In this document: piece after piece, positions 51,415 through 61,639 of the stretch | Numbering within the stretch: position 1 is the first letter of the stretch | How the letters are laid out: every line of letters begins with the position of its first letter | DNA from: Inhella gelatinilytica | GTDB taxonomy: Bacteria; Pseudomonadota; Gammaproteobacteria; Burkholderiales; Burkholderiaceae_C | DNA: 64,000 nucleotides | Assembly: GCF_016093295.1 (NCBI RefSeq) | Contig: NZ_JAEDAL010000001.1 | Span: forward strand, 248,001-312,000 | Direction: 5' to 3' | Position numbers and translations under genes: made by a program | The notes under the pieces: model-generated | Told to the model about the DNA's origin: nothing | The model's input: only the letters and a program-made list of their open reading frames with translations | Databases searched by the model: none

Positions 51415-52970
51415 CCGCCGCCCTGCACCGCCGGCATTCGCCCTTCGCCGCGTTGCTGCGGGCGGAGTTCTTGCTGCGCGTGCGGCGACCCGGCACCCTG
51501 ATCGTGGCCCTGGCCGTGCTGGCGGTGACCTGGCTGATGATCGCCGACCCCGCCAGCGGCCTGACCTTGCTCGAGGCCAACAAACACCGCTTGGCCTACA
51601 GCAGCGGCACCTTGGCCTATGGCAGCGCCGCCATGGGCAGCGTGCTGCTGGGTTTAGCGGGCTTTTACCTGGCGCGGGGGCGCGTTCAAGAGGACTTGCG
51701 CAGCGGCATGGCCGGCGTGCTCGCGGCCTCGCCGGTCGACAACCAAACCTTGCTGCTGAGCCGCGCCCTGGGCGCTTTTGCCTACCTGATGGCCCTGGCC
51801 GGGGTGCTGCTGATGGGCACCTGGGCGCTGCATGCCCTTCGCGGTGAAGGCCCCTGGTTGCCTTGGGTGTACGTCGAGCACTACCTCTTGATGCTGGTGC
51901 CCCAGTTGCTGTGGACCGCCTGCTGCGCCACGCTTTTTGATGCCTGGGCGCCGCTGATGGGGCGACGAGGCGATGTCCTCTACTTTTTTGTGTGGACGGC
52001 ACTCTTTGCCCTCATGCCACTGAACGAACACCTCCAGGGGCTGAATGCCAGTTTGCTGTTGGACTTCAGTGGCCTGGCCACCTCGGTGTTCGCATTGGCC
52101 CAGCAACTGGGCACCCCCCACATCGCGATTGGGGGCAATTCGTTTGACCCCAACCTACCCCTGCGGGCGTTCCCACCCGACCTGTGGACGCTGCCCATGG
52201 TGGCCTGGCGGCTGGGCGCGCTGGCCCTGGCCGCGCTGCCCCTGCTGCTGGCGTTGCCGCTGTTCCACCGCTACCGCCCGGACCGGGTTCGCGCCCGTAG
52301 CGCCGCCGCCGCGCACGGTCGCCTCGGCCGCGCGGTGGCGTGGAGCCTGAGCCCGTTCACCCGCGGTTTGGGCCGCCTCTTGCCGCTCGTCGGTCGCCTG
52401 CCCCTGGCCGGCGTGTGGGCCGAAGGCATGCTGAGCTTGATCAGCCAGCCCCTCGCCTTGGTGTGGCTGGTTGCCGCCTGGCTCGGAACCTCGGCCGTGC
52501 CCCCCGCGCACCTGGGCGCCGGGGTGGCCGCGGTTCTGGCGGGCTGGGCCCTGTGGGCCGCCGAATTGGGGGCGCGCGACACGCAGCAGGCCGGCACCCT
52601 AGCGCTCTCCACCAGCTTGCCCGGTGGCGCGCCGCGGCGGGTGCTCACCCGCTGGGCGGCCGCCACGTGGCTGGGGCTGGCGGGTTGCGCCACCGCCATC
52701 GCCCAGCAGCCAGCGCTGTTGACGCCATTGGCAGCCGGGCTGGCGGCGGCCAGTGCGGCGGCGCTGGTGTTGGGCCGGCTGAGCGGCGGCGGGCGGGCCT
52801 TCCTGGCGCTCTTTCTGTTTTGGCTGTTTGTGGCGGTTCAGGCCCCGCAGGTGGGCGCGCTGGATTGGCTGGGGTTCAACGGCGTGGCGCCGACCGCCAT
52901 GCCAGCCTTCACCGCCCTGGTCGCTGTCATGGGTTTGACGGTGGGCTTGTGGCAGGCGCGCCGGCGCTAA
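51411..52970 (+). CDS. ABC transporter permease, ABC-2-like
   Basis: A 519-residue inner-membrane protein, GTG start overlapping the ATPase stop (GTGA). Twelve or so hydrophobic segments; the N-terminal half has ARGRVQEDLRSGMAGVLAASPVDNQTLLLSRALGAFAYL, as in ABC-2 permeases in which this loop follows the second helix. The very hydrophobic second half (LPLLVGRLPLAGVWAEGML..., AWLGTSAVPPAHL) resembles a second ABC-2-type bundle, so it may act as a full permease. Substrate unknown. Confidence 0.8.
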   Translation: MTAALHRRHSPFAALLRAEFLLRVRRPGTLIVALAVLAVTWLMIADPASGLTLLEANKHRLAYSSGTLAYGSAAMGSVLLGLAGFYLARGRVQEDLRSGMAGVLAASPVDNQTLLLSRALGAFAYLMALAGVLLMGTWALHALRGEGPWLPWVYVEHYLLMLVPQLLWTACCATLFDAWAPLMGRRGDVLYFFVWTALFALMPLNEHLQGLNASLLLDFSGLATSVFALAQQLGTPHIAIGGNSFDPNLPLRAFPPDLWTLPMVAWRLGALALAALPLLLALPLFHRYRPDRVRARSAAAAHGRLGRAVAWSLSPFTRGLGRLLPLVGRLPLAGVWAEGMLSLISQPLALVWLVAAWLGTSAVPPAHLGAGVAAVLAGWALWAAELGARDTQQAGTLALSTSLPGGAPRRVLTRWAAATWLGLAGCATAIAQQPALLTPLAAGLAAASAAALVLGRLSGGGRAFLALFLFWLFVAVQAPQVGALDWLGFNGVAPTAMPAFTALVAVMGLTVGLWQARRR

Positions 52971-53109
52971 ACGCTGCGTGCCCAACCTCGACCCTCAATC
53001 CAGAGGTTTTGCAGTTCATCCTCGTCACGGCGCATTTGATCGCAGGCCCCGCGACACCCTGGCGCCCGCTCGGCACAGTCACGCCACTTCGAACCCCTGG
53101 GTCCTCACC

Positions 53110-53913
53110 ATGAAAAGCTTCCGCGCCCCGCTCGTCCTGTTCGCCAGCCTCAGCCTGCTGCCGCTCGCGCAGGCGGCTGAAAAGGAATGGTCCATCAACG
53201 TGAAGCAGGAGACCAACGGCTTCAGCGTCCACGTGGGGGGCACCACTTCGGTGGGCCACTCGGCCCACCGCATCAAGGGCTCGGGCAAAGCGGTGGAAGT
53301 GGCCCGCGCGCTCTCGCCGTTCAGCCGCGTCAAGGTCAGCGGCCCGGTGGATGTGGTACTGGTGCAAGGCAACAGCGAGGGCGCTCAAGTGCGCGCCGAC
53401 GACAACATCGAGTCGATGATCACCACCCAGGTCGAGGGCGACACACTGGTGGTTGGGGTCAAGCCCGGTGCGAGCTTTTCCACGCGCCAGGAGCTGCGGG
53501 TGACGGTGCAGTTCAAGCAGCTGCAAGCCCTGCACTTGAGCGCCTCCGGCGACGCTAAGCTGGACCGCTACAAGGGCGAGCGCCTGGAGCTGGACCTCAG
53601 CGGTTCGGGCGACTTGCAGATCGGCCAGCTCGACGTGCGCGAGCTCACCGCCCGCCTGCGGGGCTCGGGCGACGTGCAAGTGGCCGGAACGGCCGAGCGT
53701 CAAGACTGGCACTTGAGCGGCAGCGGCGATGTTGCAGCGGCGTCGCTGAGTGGCCAGAAGATCAAGGCGCGCCTGTCGGGCAGTGGTGATCTGGACGTGG
53801 GCGTGTGCCAAGAGCTGGAAGCCACCCTCAGCGGCAGCGGCGACCTGAGCTACGCCGGCCGCCCCCAAGTCAAGAGCCAGATCAGCGGCTCGGGCGAGAT
53901 CAGCGCGCGCTAA
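53110..53913 (+). CDS. Exported DUF2807 (head GIN) protein
   Basis: A 267-residue periplasmic or surface protein. Signal peptide MKSFRAPLVLFASLSLLPLAQA. From residue 70 on it consists of repeated short beta-helix rungs with the motif LSGSGD (or SGSGD/RGSGDV), at least seven times: LSASGDAKL, DLSGSGDLQI, RLRGSGDVQV, HLSGSGDVAA, RLSGSGDLDV, TLSGSGDLSY, QISGSGEI. This is the DUF2807 head-GIN domain, found in stress- and envelope-related proteins. No catalytic role is known. Confidence 0.88.
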   Translation: MKSFRAPLVLFASLSLLPLAQAAEKEWSINVKQETNGFSVHVGGTTSVGHSAHRIKGSGKAVEVARALSPFSRVKVSGPVDVVLVQGNSEGAQVRADDNIESMITTQVEGDTLVVGVKPGASFSTRQELRVTVQFKQLQALHLSASGDAKLDRYKGERLELDLSGSGDLQIGQLDVRELTARLRGSGDVQVAGTAERQDWHLSGSGDVAAASLSGQKIKARLSGSGDLDVGVCQELEATLSGSGDLSYAGRPQVKSQISGSGEISAR

Positions 53914-53949
53914 ACGTCGCCACGCAAAACGACGCAGAAAGGTCCCCCC

Positions 53950-54138
53950 ATGTTCGGCTTCCTGGTCTGGTTGTTGCTGCTCTTCCTCTGCTGGCCGCTG
54001 GCGCTGCTGGCCCTGGTGGCGTGGCCCTTCGTGTGGCTGCTCTCGCTCCCCTTCCGGCTGATCGGCATCACCTTTGAAGCCGCCTTCGCCTTGCTGCGCG
54101 CCGTGCTGATGCTGCCGGCCCGGATCCTGGGGCGCTGA
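53950..54138 (+). CDS. Small very hydrophobic membrane protein
   Basis: A 62-residue protein with two adjacent hydrophobic helices (FGFLVWLLLLFLCWPLALLALVAWPFVWLL, then IGITFEAAFALLRAVLML) and a basic C-terminus. It lies 36 bases after the DUF2807 gene, in the same direction and probably the same transcript. Proteins of this size and composition often accompany DUF2807 genes; no function is known. GC-rich hydrophobic codons make this call less certain than larger genes. Confidence 0.55.
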   Translation: MFGFLVWLLLLFLCWPLALLALVAWPFVWLLSLPFRLIGITFEAAFALLRAVLMLPARILGR

Positions 54139-54221
54139 ACCGTTCCAGCCCACGGGCTCGACCCGGCCATTGCGCGCCGGGTCGATCCAGGTCAAGGGCA
54201 AGGGGGATGAAGGTCGCCATC

Positions 54222-55748
54222 ATGGCGGACATGAAACGCACCCTCTTCACGGTGGTGACGGCCACCCTCAGCCTGACCCTCGGGCTCGCCCAGGCCGCGC
54301 AAGACAGCCCGAGCGCCCCACATGCCACCGCGCTCTTCCAGCAGCACTGCGCCAGCTGCCACGGCGCCCAGCGCACCGGCAGCATGGGCCCGGCCCTGCT
54401 GCCCGAATCACTGGCCCGATTGCGCCCCGCCGAGGCGCGCAAAACCATTGCGGAGGGCCGCCCGGCCACCCAGATGCCGGCATTTCAGGCCAGCCTCTCA
54501 CCCGCGGACATTCAGGCGCTGACCGAGCTGATTTACCAGCCCATGCGCCCCACGCCGGCGTGGACGGAGCTGGACATCCAGGCCTCGCGCGTTCAGCACA
54601 CCGACGCCCGCAAGCTGCCCAACAAGCCGCAGTGGAAGGCCGACCCGATGAACCTGTTCATCGTCGTCGAGGGCGGCGACCACCACGTCAGCCTGCTGGA
54701 TGGCGACCGCTTTGAGCGCATTCACCGCTTTCCTACCCGCTACGCGCTGCACGGCGGCCCCAAGTTCAGCCCCGACGGGCGATTTGTCTACTTCGGATCA
54801 CGTGACGGTTGGATCAGCAAGTACGACCTCTGGAATCTCAAGCTGGTGGCCGAGGTGCGCGCCGGGCTGAACATGCGCAACGTGGCGGTGAGCAGCGACG
54901 GGCGCTGGGTCATCGCCGCCAACTACCTGCCGCACAGCGTCGTGCTGTTTGACCACGACCTGAAACTGGTGCAAACCCATGCGGCGCGCAGCGGCGTGGA
55001 GAGCTCGCGCGTCTCCGCTGTCTACGACGCCGCGCCGCGCCAGAGCTTTGTCGTCGCCCTCAAAGACGTGCCCGAGCTGTGGGAGATCTCCTACGCCGGC
55101 AAGAAGGCGCCGGCCGCGCCGCGTCGCATTCAGCTGGAAGAGCCGCTGGACGACTTCTTCTTCGACCCGGCCTACCGCCACGCCCTGGGCGCCAGCCGCC
55201 CGCAAGGCGACGGTCAGGCCACGGCGCAGGTGGTGGACCTGGACGCCGGCCGCAAGGTCGCCAACCTGCCCATTGCCGGCATGCCGCACCTGGGCTCGGG
55301 CATCACCTTTGACTACCAAGGCCGCCGCGTACTGGCCAGCCCCAACCTCAAAGATGGCGCCATTGACGTCATCGACCTCACCAACTGGCAGACCGTCAAA
55401 ACCATCGCGACGCCGGGCCCGGGTTTCTTCATGCGCAGCCACGAAAAAACCCCCTATGCCTGGGTCGACTCCATGATGGCGCCCAAGGCCAAGGACCGGC
55501 TCACCGTCATCGACAAGCGCACGCTGCAGGTGGTGGCCGAGGTGCGCGAGCCTGGCAAAACTCTGGCCCACATCGAGTTCACCCGAGACGGCCAATACGC
55601 CCTGGCCAGCCTGTGGGAGATGGACGGCGCCCTGATCGTCTATGACGCGGCCACCTTCAAGGAAGTCAAGCGCCTGCCCATGAGCAAACCCGTGGGCAAG
55701 TACAACCTGCACAACAAGCTCACGCGCAGCGAGGGCACCTCGCATTGA
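54222..55748 (+). CDS. Orphan cytochrome c/d1 protein, NirN-like
   Basis: A 508-residue periplasmic haem protein. Signal peptide (KRTLFTVVTATLSLTLGLAQA) then a cytochrome c domain with CASCH and the methionine ligand in ATQMPAF. From about residue 135 it is an eight-bladed propeller of the cytochrome d1 type, with RYALHGGPKFSPDGRFVYFGSRDGW (proximal His region), PGPGFFMRSHEKTPYAWVDSMM and the closing KPVGKYNLHNK. These features match NirN/NirS relatives. ATG 54222 is chosen for the GAAGG eight bases before; 54207 and 54231 are alternatives. No d1-haem biosynthesis genes are nearby. Confidence 0.85.
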   Translation: MADMKRTLFTVVTATLSLTLGLAQAAQDSPSAPHATALFQQHCASCHGAQRTGSMGPALLPESLARLRPAEARKTIAEGRPATQMPAFQASLSPADIQALTELIYQPMRPTPAWTELDIQASRVQHTDARKLPNKPQWKADPMNLFIVVEGGDHHVSLLDGDRFERIHRFPTRYALHGGPKFSPDGRFVYFGSRDGWISKYDLWNLKLVAEVRAGLNMRNVAVSSDGRWVIAANYLPHSVVLFDHDLKLVQTHAARSGVESSRVSAVYDAAPRQSFVVALKDVPELWEISYAGKKAPAAPRRIQLEEPLDDFFFDPAYRHALGASRPQGDGQATAQVVDLDAGRKVANLPIAGMPHLGSGITFDYQGRRVLASPNLKDGAIDVIDLTNWQTVKTIATPGPGFFMRSHEKTPYAWVDSMMAPKAKDRLTVIDKRTLQVVAEVREPGKTLAHIEFTRDGQYALASLWEMDGALIVYDAATFKEVKRLPMSKPVGKYNLHNKLTRSEGTSH

Positions 55749-55887
55749 TCGCCGGTCGTACGCCGGAGGTGCCGGCTCCATAGGGCGCCCCTCCGAGGTG
55801 GACACGGAAGCGGCGGTGTACAGTTTCTCGGCCTGCGGCGCGTGCCCTCTTGGTGCAGCCGTCCATCATCCTTCGAGGAGCGACCCC

Positions 55888-56568
55888 ATGCGCAGTTGGG
55901 TTTTGGCGTTCATCGTTGCGGCCCCGGGGTTCGCGCCGCCGGTGGCGGGCGCTACGCTCACGGTAAAGGCGGGCGTTGTGGAAGGCCTACCGGGCTACGA
56001 GTTGAAAGACGGTGAACTCCGCATCGAAGAGGAGTTCAAGCGCAAGCTGTTCGACTGTGTGGCGAAGACCTTGGACGCCCGGTTTGTTTGGCAGGCCTTG
56101 CCCACACGCCGTTTGATTCAAATGGTGGTGGAACGCCAACTCGACGTGGCCTTCCCGATGGGTTTTAGCGAAGAGCGCGCCGCCCGCATGTTGCAAAGCC
56201 AGCCGCTGTGGGACAACCCAGACCTGTGGTTGTCCCTGCGCCCCATCAATCCCGCCGACAAGAGTTTGCGCGTGGCTGCCCGCCTGGGCTCACCGCAGGA
56301 GGCCGAACAAACGGCGGCGGGCTACGCCCGCGTGGTGGGCGCCAACACCTACGAAGAGTTGGGCAAGACTTTGCGTCTGAATCTGGTCGATGCCGTGGTG
56401 GTACCCCGATCCATCTACGAGGAACTGAAACCCGTTTGGCCCGAGGGCGTCTCCCCCACCCTGGGTAAAACGCGCTCCACTGGCTTCTATTTGAGTCCAC
56501 AGGACCCCAAGGGCTTGGCCACGCCGCTCAATCGCGCTATCGAGCACTGCCGCGCCAACCCGAAGTAG
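55888..56568 (+). CDS. Orphan periplasmic binding protein (family 3)
   Basis: A 226-residue exported protein with signal peptide MRSWVLAFIVAAPGFAPPVAGA. The pattern EEFKRKLFDCVAKTLDARFVWQALPTRRLIQMVVERQLDVAFPM matches the first lobe of family 3 amino-acid-binding proteins and the end QDPKGLATPLNRAIEHC the last helix. It has one cysteine in each half. No permease or ATPase is next to it. ATG 55888 has GAGGAG seven bases upstream. It is monocistronic and converges with the murein peptidase gene. Ligand unknown. Confidence 0.7.
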   Translation: MRSWVLAFIVAAPGFAPPVAGATLTVKAGVVEGLPGYELKDGELRIEEEFKRKLFDCVAKTLDARFVWQALPTRRLIQMVVERQLDVAFPMGFSEERAARMLQSQPLWDNPDLWLSLRPINPADKSLRVAARLGSPQEAEQTAAGYARVVGANTYEELGKTLRLNLVDAVVVPRSIYEELKPVWPEGVSPTLGKTRSTGFYLSPQDPKGLATPLNRAIEHCRANPK

Positions 56569-56623
56569 GGGCAAAGATCCGCGATGGGTCACAGGGTCAC
56601 TGGCCCGGGACGATGCCCCTGCC

Positions 56624-58117
56624 TCAGGAGGCCGGAGCGGAGCGGGGCACTGGCACCCGCAAGCGCACCCGCTTGGAAAGCCCGACCTCGGCCTCCATCG
56701 ACTCCACGGTCTCTGGTGCCGTCACCGTCGCGCGTGGGCTCGCCGGGCTCAAGCTCACCCGCTCGGGGGCCGTGGCGCCTTGGCGCCAGACCAGCAAGTC
56801 CAGGCTGGTGATCAGCGCCGCGTGCGCCGGCGGGTGATCCAGCGTGACGTCCAGACCTTCGGGCAGGGCGCGCGTGCGGGCCACGAAGTCGCGGGCCTCG
56901 ACGCGCACCCGCAGCCAAGGCGCTTGCGCGGGCAGGGCCACCTCGCGGCGCAGGAGCGCCCGCTGGCCATCGGCGAACGCCAACTCCACTTCGGCCGGGG
57001 CGGTCGAAAACTGCGCACGGGTGGGCGCGGGGATGACGTGGTGCAGCGGGTCCAGCGGGTCCAGCGGGGGGCTCCATGCACCCCCTTGGAAACGGAAGCG
57101 CAGCCCCATCAGTTCGGCCGGCTGGGTGCAGCCCGTCACGCGCAGGTCCAACGAGCGGGCGAGGTTGAACGAGGAGAGCTCCGTGATCAAGGCGCAGCCG
57201 CGGGCCGCCGCAGCGCTGCCGGCCAGCAAGCGGGCTTCCAGCGCTTGGTCGGCGTCGATCAAGCGCTTGAACGCGTCGCGGTAGCGGCCACTGGTGTCCA
57301 ACGCCCGCAGCCGCAGGTGGATGTGGTGGTGGTGCGAAGTGGCCCAGCCCTCGTACGGGCTGGAGGCAAACACCGCGCCCAGCGCCTCCACCAAGGCCGG
57401 CGTCACCCCATGCCGACGCTGCGCCGCCCACTGACGGGCTTGGACCAGCACGGCCGCGCGCACCTCGGCGTCGATGCCAATGGCCTCCACCCACTCCCCG
57501 CCGAACTGGGCGCGGTCCATGCGCAGCAGCTCCAGCAGGAAGAAGGTTTGGCGCGGCGTGTCCAGCCGGTCCGCAGGGCCAGTGCACTGGCGGGCTTCGA
57601 GCAGCTTGCCTTCAGCGCCCACCTTGTGGTGCTCGGTGCAGGCCGCGTAGTCCGGCGTTTCGACTTGGCCTTTTTCGCTGCTGAGGTAGTAGCCCAGGTC
57701 CAGGTTCCAGCCGCCATCGTGCGAATTGCCCGGGTGACGGCCCCGCGCGCCCTCCGCCTCCATCTTGAGCGGGGTATCACCGTTCTCGCTGGCCAGATCG
57801 AACACCGGGTACGGCAGGGGCGCCGCCCCCAGGACCTCGTGCGTGCGCCGGCTGGCCAGCCGCACCAAGGCCAGGGCCGGACGGGTGACCCAGCGGTACG
57901 CCGGGTCGCCATCGGCCCCACCCGCCTGGTCTTCAGCCAGAACGCGATAGCCTGAACCCGCCCCGGCGGGTTCGTGCCAGTGAAAGAGCTGCGCCGGCAC
58001 GCCCTGCTCGTAGCGGTTGCGTCCGTCGTTGGCAAAGCCCGGGGTCGCCAGCCACATCAGCAAGGCAGCAACGCCCACGTGTCGGGTAGAAACCGAGAAA
58101 ACGAGTCGTTTTTTCAT
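56624..58117 (-). CDS. MepA-like (LAS family) murein endopeptidase with extra domain
   Basis: A 497-residue exported protein. Signal peptide residues 1-29. The zinc site of penicillin-insensitive murein endopeptidases is recognisable: NSHDGGWNLDLGYY (His and Asp of the H-x6-D ligand set) and HHHHIHLRL (the HxH motif). MepA has about 270 residues; this protein adds about 210 residues at the C-terminus with beta-sandwich-like sequence (PAEVELAFADGQRALLRREVALPAQAPWLRVRVEA). It probably cleaves peptidoglycan cross-links or another D-peptide. ATG 58117 is chosen for the signal peptide. It is divergent from icmF. Confidence 0.72.
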   Translation of the reverse strand: MKKRLVFSVSTRHVGVAALLMWLATPGFANDGRNRYEQGVPAQLFHWHEPAGAGSGYRVLAEDQAGGADGDPAYRWVTRPALALVRLASRRTHEVLGAAPLPYPVFDLASENGDTPLKMEAEGARGRHPGNSHDGGWNLDLGYYLSSEKGQVETPDYAACTEHHKVGAEGKLLEARQCTGPADRLDTPRQTFFLLELLRMDRAQFGGEWVEAIGIDAEVRAAVLVQARQWAAQRRHGVTPALVEALGAVFASSPYEGWATSHHHHIHLRLRALDTSGRYRDAFKRLIDADQALEARLLAGSAAAARGCALITELSSFNLARSLDLRVTGCTQPAELMGLRFRFQGGAWSPPLDPLDPLHHVIPAPTRAQFSTAPAEVELAFADGQRALLRREVALPAQAPWLRVRVEARDFVARTRALPEGLDVTLDHPPAHAALITSLDLLVWRQGATAPERVSLSPASPRATVTAPETVESMEAEVGLSKRVRLRVPVPRSAPAS

Positions 58118-58186
58118 GAGCGGCATTGTGCAGAGACGAAGGCCCGGCACCGCTGCGCATCGGCCACACTCGGGCCAACCCTAAAC

Positions 58187-58204
58187 TGCGGGCTTCCGCC
58201 CGCA
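58187..58204. promoter_or_regulatory. Short perfect hairpin upstream of icmF
   Basis: TGCGGGC, loop TTCC, GCCCGCA (7 bp), 56 bases before the icmF start in the 142-base gap with the divergent peptidase gene. A cobalamin riboswitch was considered because IcmF needs B12, but its conserved boxes are not present. Confidence 0.35.
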
Positions 58205-58259
58205 AGCCCCGGTGCTCACAAGGCGCCGCTCGGCCCTGGGTTTTCTTGCCTTTTCCGCC

Positions 58260-61200
58260 ATGAACCATTCCCACGCAGAACACAAGGCGCTGGCCCAATA
58301 CCGTCCCACCCACAAGGTGCGTTTCGTGACGGCGGCCAGTCTGTTCGACGGCCACGACGCCGCCATCAACATCATGCGGCGCATCCTGCAAAGCATGGGG
58401 GCGGAGGTGATCCACCTCGGTCACAACCGCTCGGTGGATGAGGTCGTCACGGCCGCCCTGCAGGAAGATGCTCAGGGCATTGCGGTGAGCTCTTACCAAG
58501 GCGGGCACGTCGAGTACTTCAAGTACATGGTGCAGCTGCTCAAAGAGCGCGGCGGCGAGCACATCCAAGTCTTTGGCGGCGGCGGCGGCGTGATCGTGCC
58601 GGCCGAAATCAAAGACCTAGCCGCCCACGGCGTGCGCATCTTCAGCCCCGAGGACGGGCAGCGCATGGGCCTGCAGGGCATGATCGGCGAGATGGTGATG
58701 CGCTGCGACCGGGACCTGTCGCCTTATGCCCCCACCGCCGTCTCTGCCCTCCAGGGCCACACCGAGGCCGCTTGGCGCTCGCTGGCTCAGGCGCTGACTG
58801 CCCTCGAAAACCAAGCGGCCGATGCCGGCTTTAAGGCCGCGCTGCACGAGGCCGCCAAAGCGAGCACCGCCCCGGTGCTGGGCATCACCGGCACCGGCGG
58901 CGCGGGCAAGAGCTCGCTGACCGACGAGCTGATCCGCCGCCTGCGCCTGGACCAAGACGACCGCCTGCGCGTCGCGCTGATTTCGATCGACCCCTCGCGC
59001 CGCAAGAGCGGTGGCGCGCTGCTGGGCGACCGCATCCGCATGAACGCGACCGGCCCGTGGCAGAACGGTTCACGTGTCTTCATGCGCAGCTTGGCCACGC
59101 GCGACTACGGCAGTGAGATCAGCCAGGCGCTGCCGGACTGCATCGCCGCCGCCAAGGCCGCGGGCTTTGATCTGGTCATCGTCGAGACCTCGGGCATTGG
59201 CCAGGGCGACGCCGCCATCGTGCCGCTGGTGGACGTGCCCCTGTACGTCATGACGCCCGAGTTCGGCGCCGCCAGCCAGCTCGAAAAGATCGACATGCTG
59301 GACTTCGCCCAGTTCGTCGCCATCAACAAGTTCGACCGCAAGGGCGCGCAGGACGCGCTGCGCGACGTGGCCAAACAGGTGCAGCGCAACCGCGAGGCCT
59401 TCACGGTGATGCCCGACCAGATGCCGGTCTTCGGCACCATGGCCAGCCGCTTCAACGACGACGGCGTGACCGCGCTCTACCAAGCGCTCAAGCCCGTGCT
59501 GGTCGAGAAAGGTCTGCAACTCGATGCCGGGCGCCTCCCGCTGGTGGCCACACGCCACAGCACCCACCAAGTGCCCATCGTGCCGGCCGCGCGCACGCGC
59601 TACCTGGCCGAGATCGCCGACACCGTGCGCGGCTACAAGGCCCGCGCCCGCAGCCAAGCCAAGCTGGCGCGCGAAGTGCAACAACTGCGCGCCTCGCAAG
59701 CCATGCTCAAAGCCTGCCAGCACGAGGTGCCTGCCACGCTGGAAGCCCTGGCCCAGGAACGGGAAGAGCGCCTGCTGCCCGAATCGCGCAAGCTGCTGCA
59801 GCAGTGGCCGGACATGGTCAAGGCCTACGCGGGCGACGAGTACGTCGTGAAGATCCGCGATAAAGAGATCCGCACCCAGCTCGTGCAGCAGTCGCTCTCC
59901 GGCACCAAGATCCGCAAGGTCGTGCTGCCCACCTACGAGGACCAGGGCGAACTCTTGAAGTGGCTGATGCTGGACAACGTGCCCGGCAGCTTCCCCTACA
60001 CGGCCGGCGTGTTCGCCTTCAAGCGCGAGGGCGAAGACCCGACCCGCATGTTCGCGGGCGAAGGCGATGCCTTCCGCACCAACCGCCGCTTCAAGTTGGT
60101 CAGCGAAGGCATGCCCGCCAAGCGCCTCTCCACGGCGTTCGACTCGGTCACGCTCTACGGTGCCGACCCAGCCCCGCGCCCCGACATCTACGGCAAGGTG
60201 GGCAACTCGGGTGTGAGCATCGCCACGCTGGACGACATGAAGGTGCTCTACAGCGGCTTTGACCTCTGCAACCCCTCGACCAGCGTCTCGATGACCATCA
60301 ACGGGCCCGCGCCCACGATCCTGGCGATGTTCATGAACACCGCCATCGATCAGCAGTTGGACAAGTTCAAGCTTGATAACGGCCGCGAGCCCACCGACAC
60401 CGAAGCCGCCAAGATCAAAGAGTGGGTGCTGGCCAACGTGCGCGGCACCGTGCAGGCCGACATCCTCAAAGAAGACCAGGGCCAAAACACCTGCATCTTC
60501 TCGACCGAGTTCAGCCTCAAGGTCATGGGCGACATCGCGAGCTACTTTGTGCACCACAACGTGCGCAACTTCTACTCGGTGTCCATCAGCGGCTATCACA
60601 TCGCCGAGGCCGGCGCCAACCCCATCTCGCAGCTGGCCTTCACGCTCAGCAACGGCTTCACCTTTGTGGAGGCGTATCTCGCGCGCGGCATGCACATCGA
60701 TGACTTTGCGCCCAACCTGAGCTTTTTCTTCAGCAACGGCATGGACCCCGAGTACACCGTGCTCGGCCGCGTGGCGCGCCGCATTTGGGCCACCACGATG
60801 CGCGACAAGTACGGCGCCAACGAGCGCAGCCAGAAGCTCAAGTACCACATCCAGACTTCGGGCCGTTCGCTGCACGCGCAAGAGATCGCCTTCAACGACA
60901 TCCGCACCACGCTGCAAGCGCTGATCGCGATCTACGACAACTGCAACTCGCTGCACACCAACGCCTACGACGAGGCCATCACCACCCCGACCGAAGAGAG
61001 CGTGCGCCGCGCCATGGCCATCCAGCTCATCATCAACCGCGAGTGGGGCCTGGCCAAGAACGAGAACCCCAACCAGGGCGCCTTCATCATTGACGAGCTC
61101 ACCGAGCTCGTCGAAGAGGCCGTGCTGACCGAGTTCGAAAAGATCGCCGACCGCGGCGGCGTGCTCGGCGCCATGGAGACGGGCTACCAGCGCAGCAAGA

Positions 61201-61541
61201 TTCAAGAAGAATCGATGCACTACGAGATGCTCAAACACACGGGCGAGTACCCCATCATCGGCGTCAACACCTTCCGCAACCCGGCGGGCGACCCCGTACC
61301 CGAGAGCATCGAACTGGCCCGCTCCACCGACGAGGAAAAGCAAAGCCAGCTTCAGCGCCTGGCGGACTTCCAAGCCCGCAACACCGCGCAGAGCGGCGCC
61401 ATGCTCAAGCGCCTGCAGCAGGCCGTGATCGACAACAGCAACGTGTTCGAAGTCCTGATGGACGCCGTGCGCGTCTGCTCGCTGGGCCAAGTCACGTCGG
61501 CCCTGTTCGAGGTGGGCGGGCAGTACCGGCGCAGCATGTAA
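58260..61541 (+). CDS. icmF: Fused isobutyryl-CoA mutase IcmF
   Basis: Adenosylcobalamin enzyme that interconverts isobutyryl-CoA and n-butyryl-CoA, and in some strains isovaleryl-CoA and pivalyl-CoA. It is 1093 residues, with all three parts: B12-binding domain (1-150) with [10 protein letters not shown] at 29-38 carrying the lower-axial His32; MeaI-like GTPase chaperone (about 200-430) with P-loop GTGGAGKSS at 211-219 and later NKFDRK; and the substrate-binding TIM barrel from about 560 ([30 protein letters not shown]..., [13 protein letters not shown]). The fused form is typical of Burkholderiales. ATG 58260 is chosen. It is monocistronic, with a UUCG-loop terminator. Confidence 0.96.
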   Translation: MNHSHAEHKALAQYRPTHKVRFVTAASLFDGHDAAINIMRRILQSMGAEVIHLGHNRSVDEVVTAALQEDAQGIAVSSYQGGHVEYFKYMVQLLKERGGEHIQVFGGGGGVIVPAEIKDLAAHGVRIFSPEDGQRMGLQGMIGEMVMRCDRDLSPYAPTAVSALQGHTEAAWRSLAQALTALENQAADAGFKAALHEAAKASTAPVLGITGTGGAGKSSLTDELIRRLRLDQDDRLRVALISIDPSRRKSGGALLGDRIRMNATGPWQNGSRVFMRSLATRDYGSEISQALPDCIAAAKAAGFDLVIVETSGIGQGDAAIVPLVDVPLYVMTPEFGAASQLEKIDMLDFAQFVAINKFDRKGAQDALRDVAKQVQRNREAFTVMPDQMPVFGTMASRFNDDGVTALYQALKPVLVEKGLQLDAGRLPLVATRHSTHQVPIVPAARTRYLAEIADTVRGYKARARSQAKLAREVQQLRASQAMLKACQHEVPATLEALAQEREERLLPESRKLLQQWPDMVKAYAGDEYVVKIRDKEIRTQLVQQSLSGTKIRKVVLPTYEDQGELLKWLMLDNVPGSFPYTAGVFAFKREGEDPTRMFAGEGDAFRTNRRFKLVSEGMPAKRLSTAFDSVTLYGADPAPRPDIYGKVGNSGVSIATLDDMKVLYSGFDLCNPSTSVSMTINGPAPTILAMFMNTAIDQQLDKFKLDNGREPTDTEAAKIKEWVLANVRGTVQADILKEDQGQNTCIFSTEFSLKVMGDIASYFVHHNVRNFYSVSISGYHIAEAGANPISQLAFTLSNGFTFVEAYLARGMHIDDFAPNLSFFFSNGMDPEYTVLGRVARRIWATTMRDKYGANERSQKLKYHIQTSGRSLHAQEIAFNDIRTTLQALIAIYDNCNSLHTNAYDEAITTPTEESVRRAMAIQLIINREWGLAKNENPNQGAFIIDELTELVEEAVLTEFEKIADRGGVLGAMETGYQRSKIQEESMHYEMLKHTGEYPIIGVNTFRNPAGDPVPESIELARSTDEEKQSQLQRLADFQARNTAQSGAMLKRLQQAVIDNSNVFEVLMDAVRVCSLGQVTSALFEVGGQYRRSM

Positions 61542-61565
61542 GCACACGCCACCACGCGATCCCGC

Positions 61566-61588
61566 AGGCCTCCTTCGGGAGGCCTTTT
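61566..61588 (+). terminator. Intrinsic terminator after icmF
   Basis: AGGCCTCC, TTCG tetraloop, GGAGGCCT and a TTTT run starting at 61585. The cUUCGg loop makes this an unusually stable hairpin. Confidence 0.9.
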
Positions 61589-61639
61589 CTTCGCGCCAAC
61601 GGCCGGCTCACGCCACACTGCGCAGCCCACAATGCCGCC

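Noticed and set aside
58118-58259. Cobalamin riboswitch upstream of icmF
   Set aside because: The region is only 142 bases and lacks the conserved B12-box and the surrounding helices; only a simple 7-bp hairpin is present.
59070-61547. Long open frame (825 codons) antisense to icmF
   Set aside because: icmF on plus has full family motifs through the same stretch; the antisense frame has biased His/Val/Ala composition typical of the complement of GC-rich codons and no recognisable domain.
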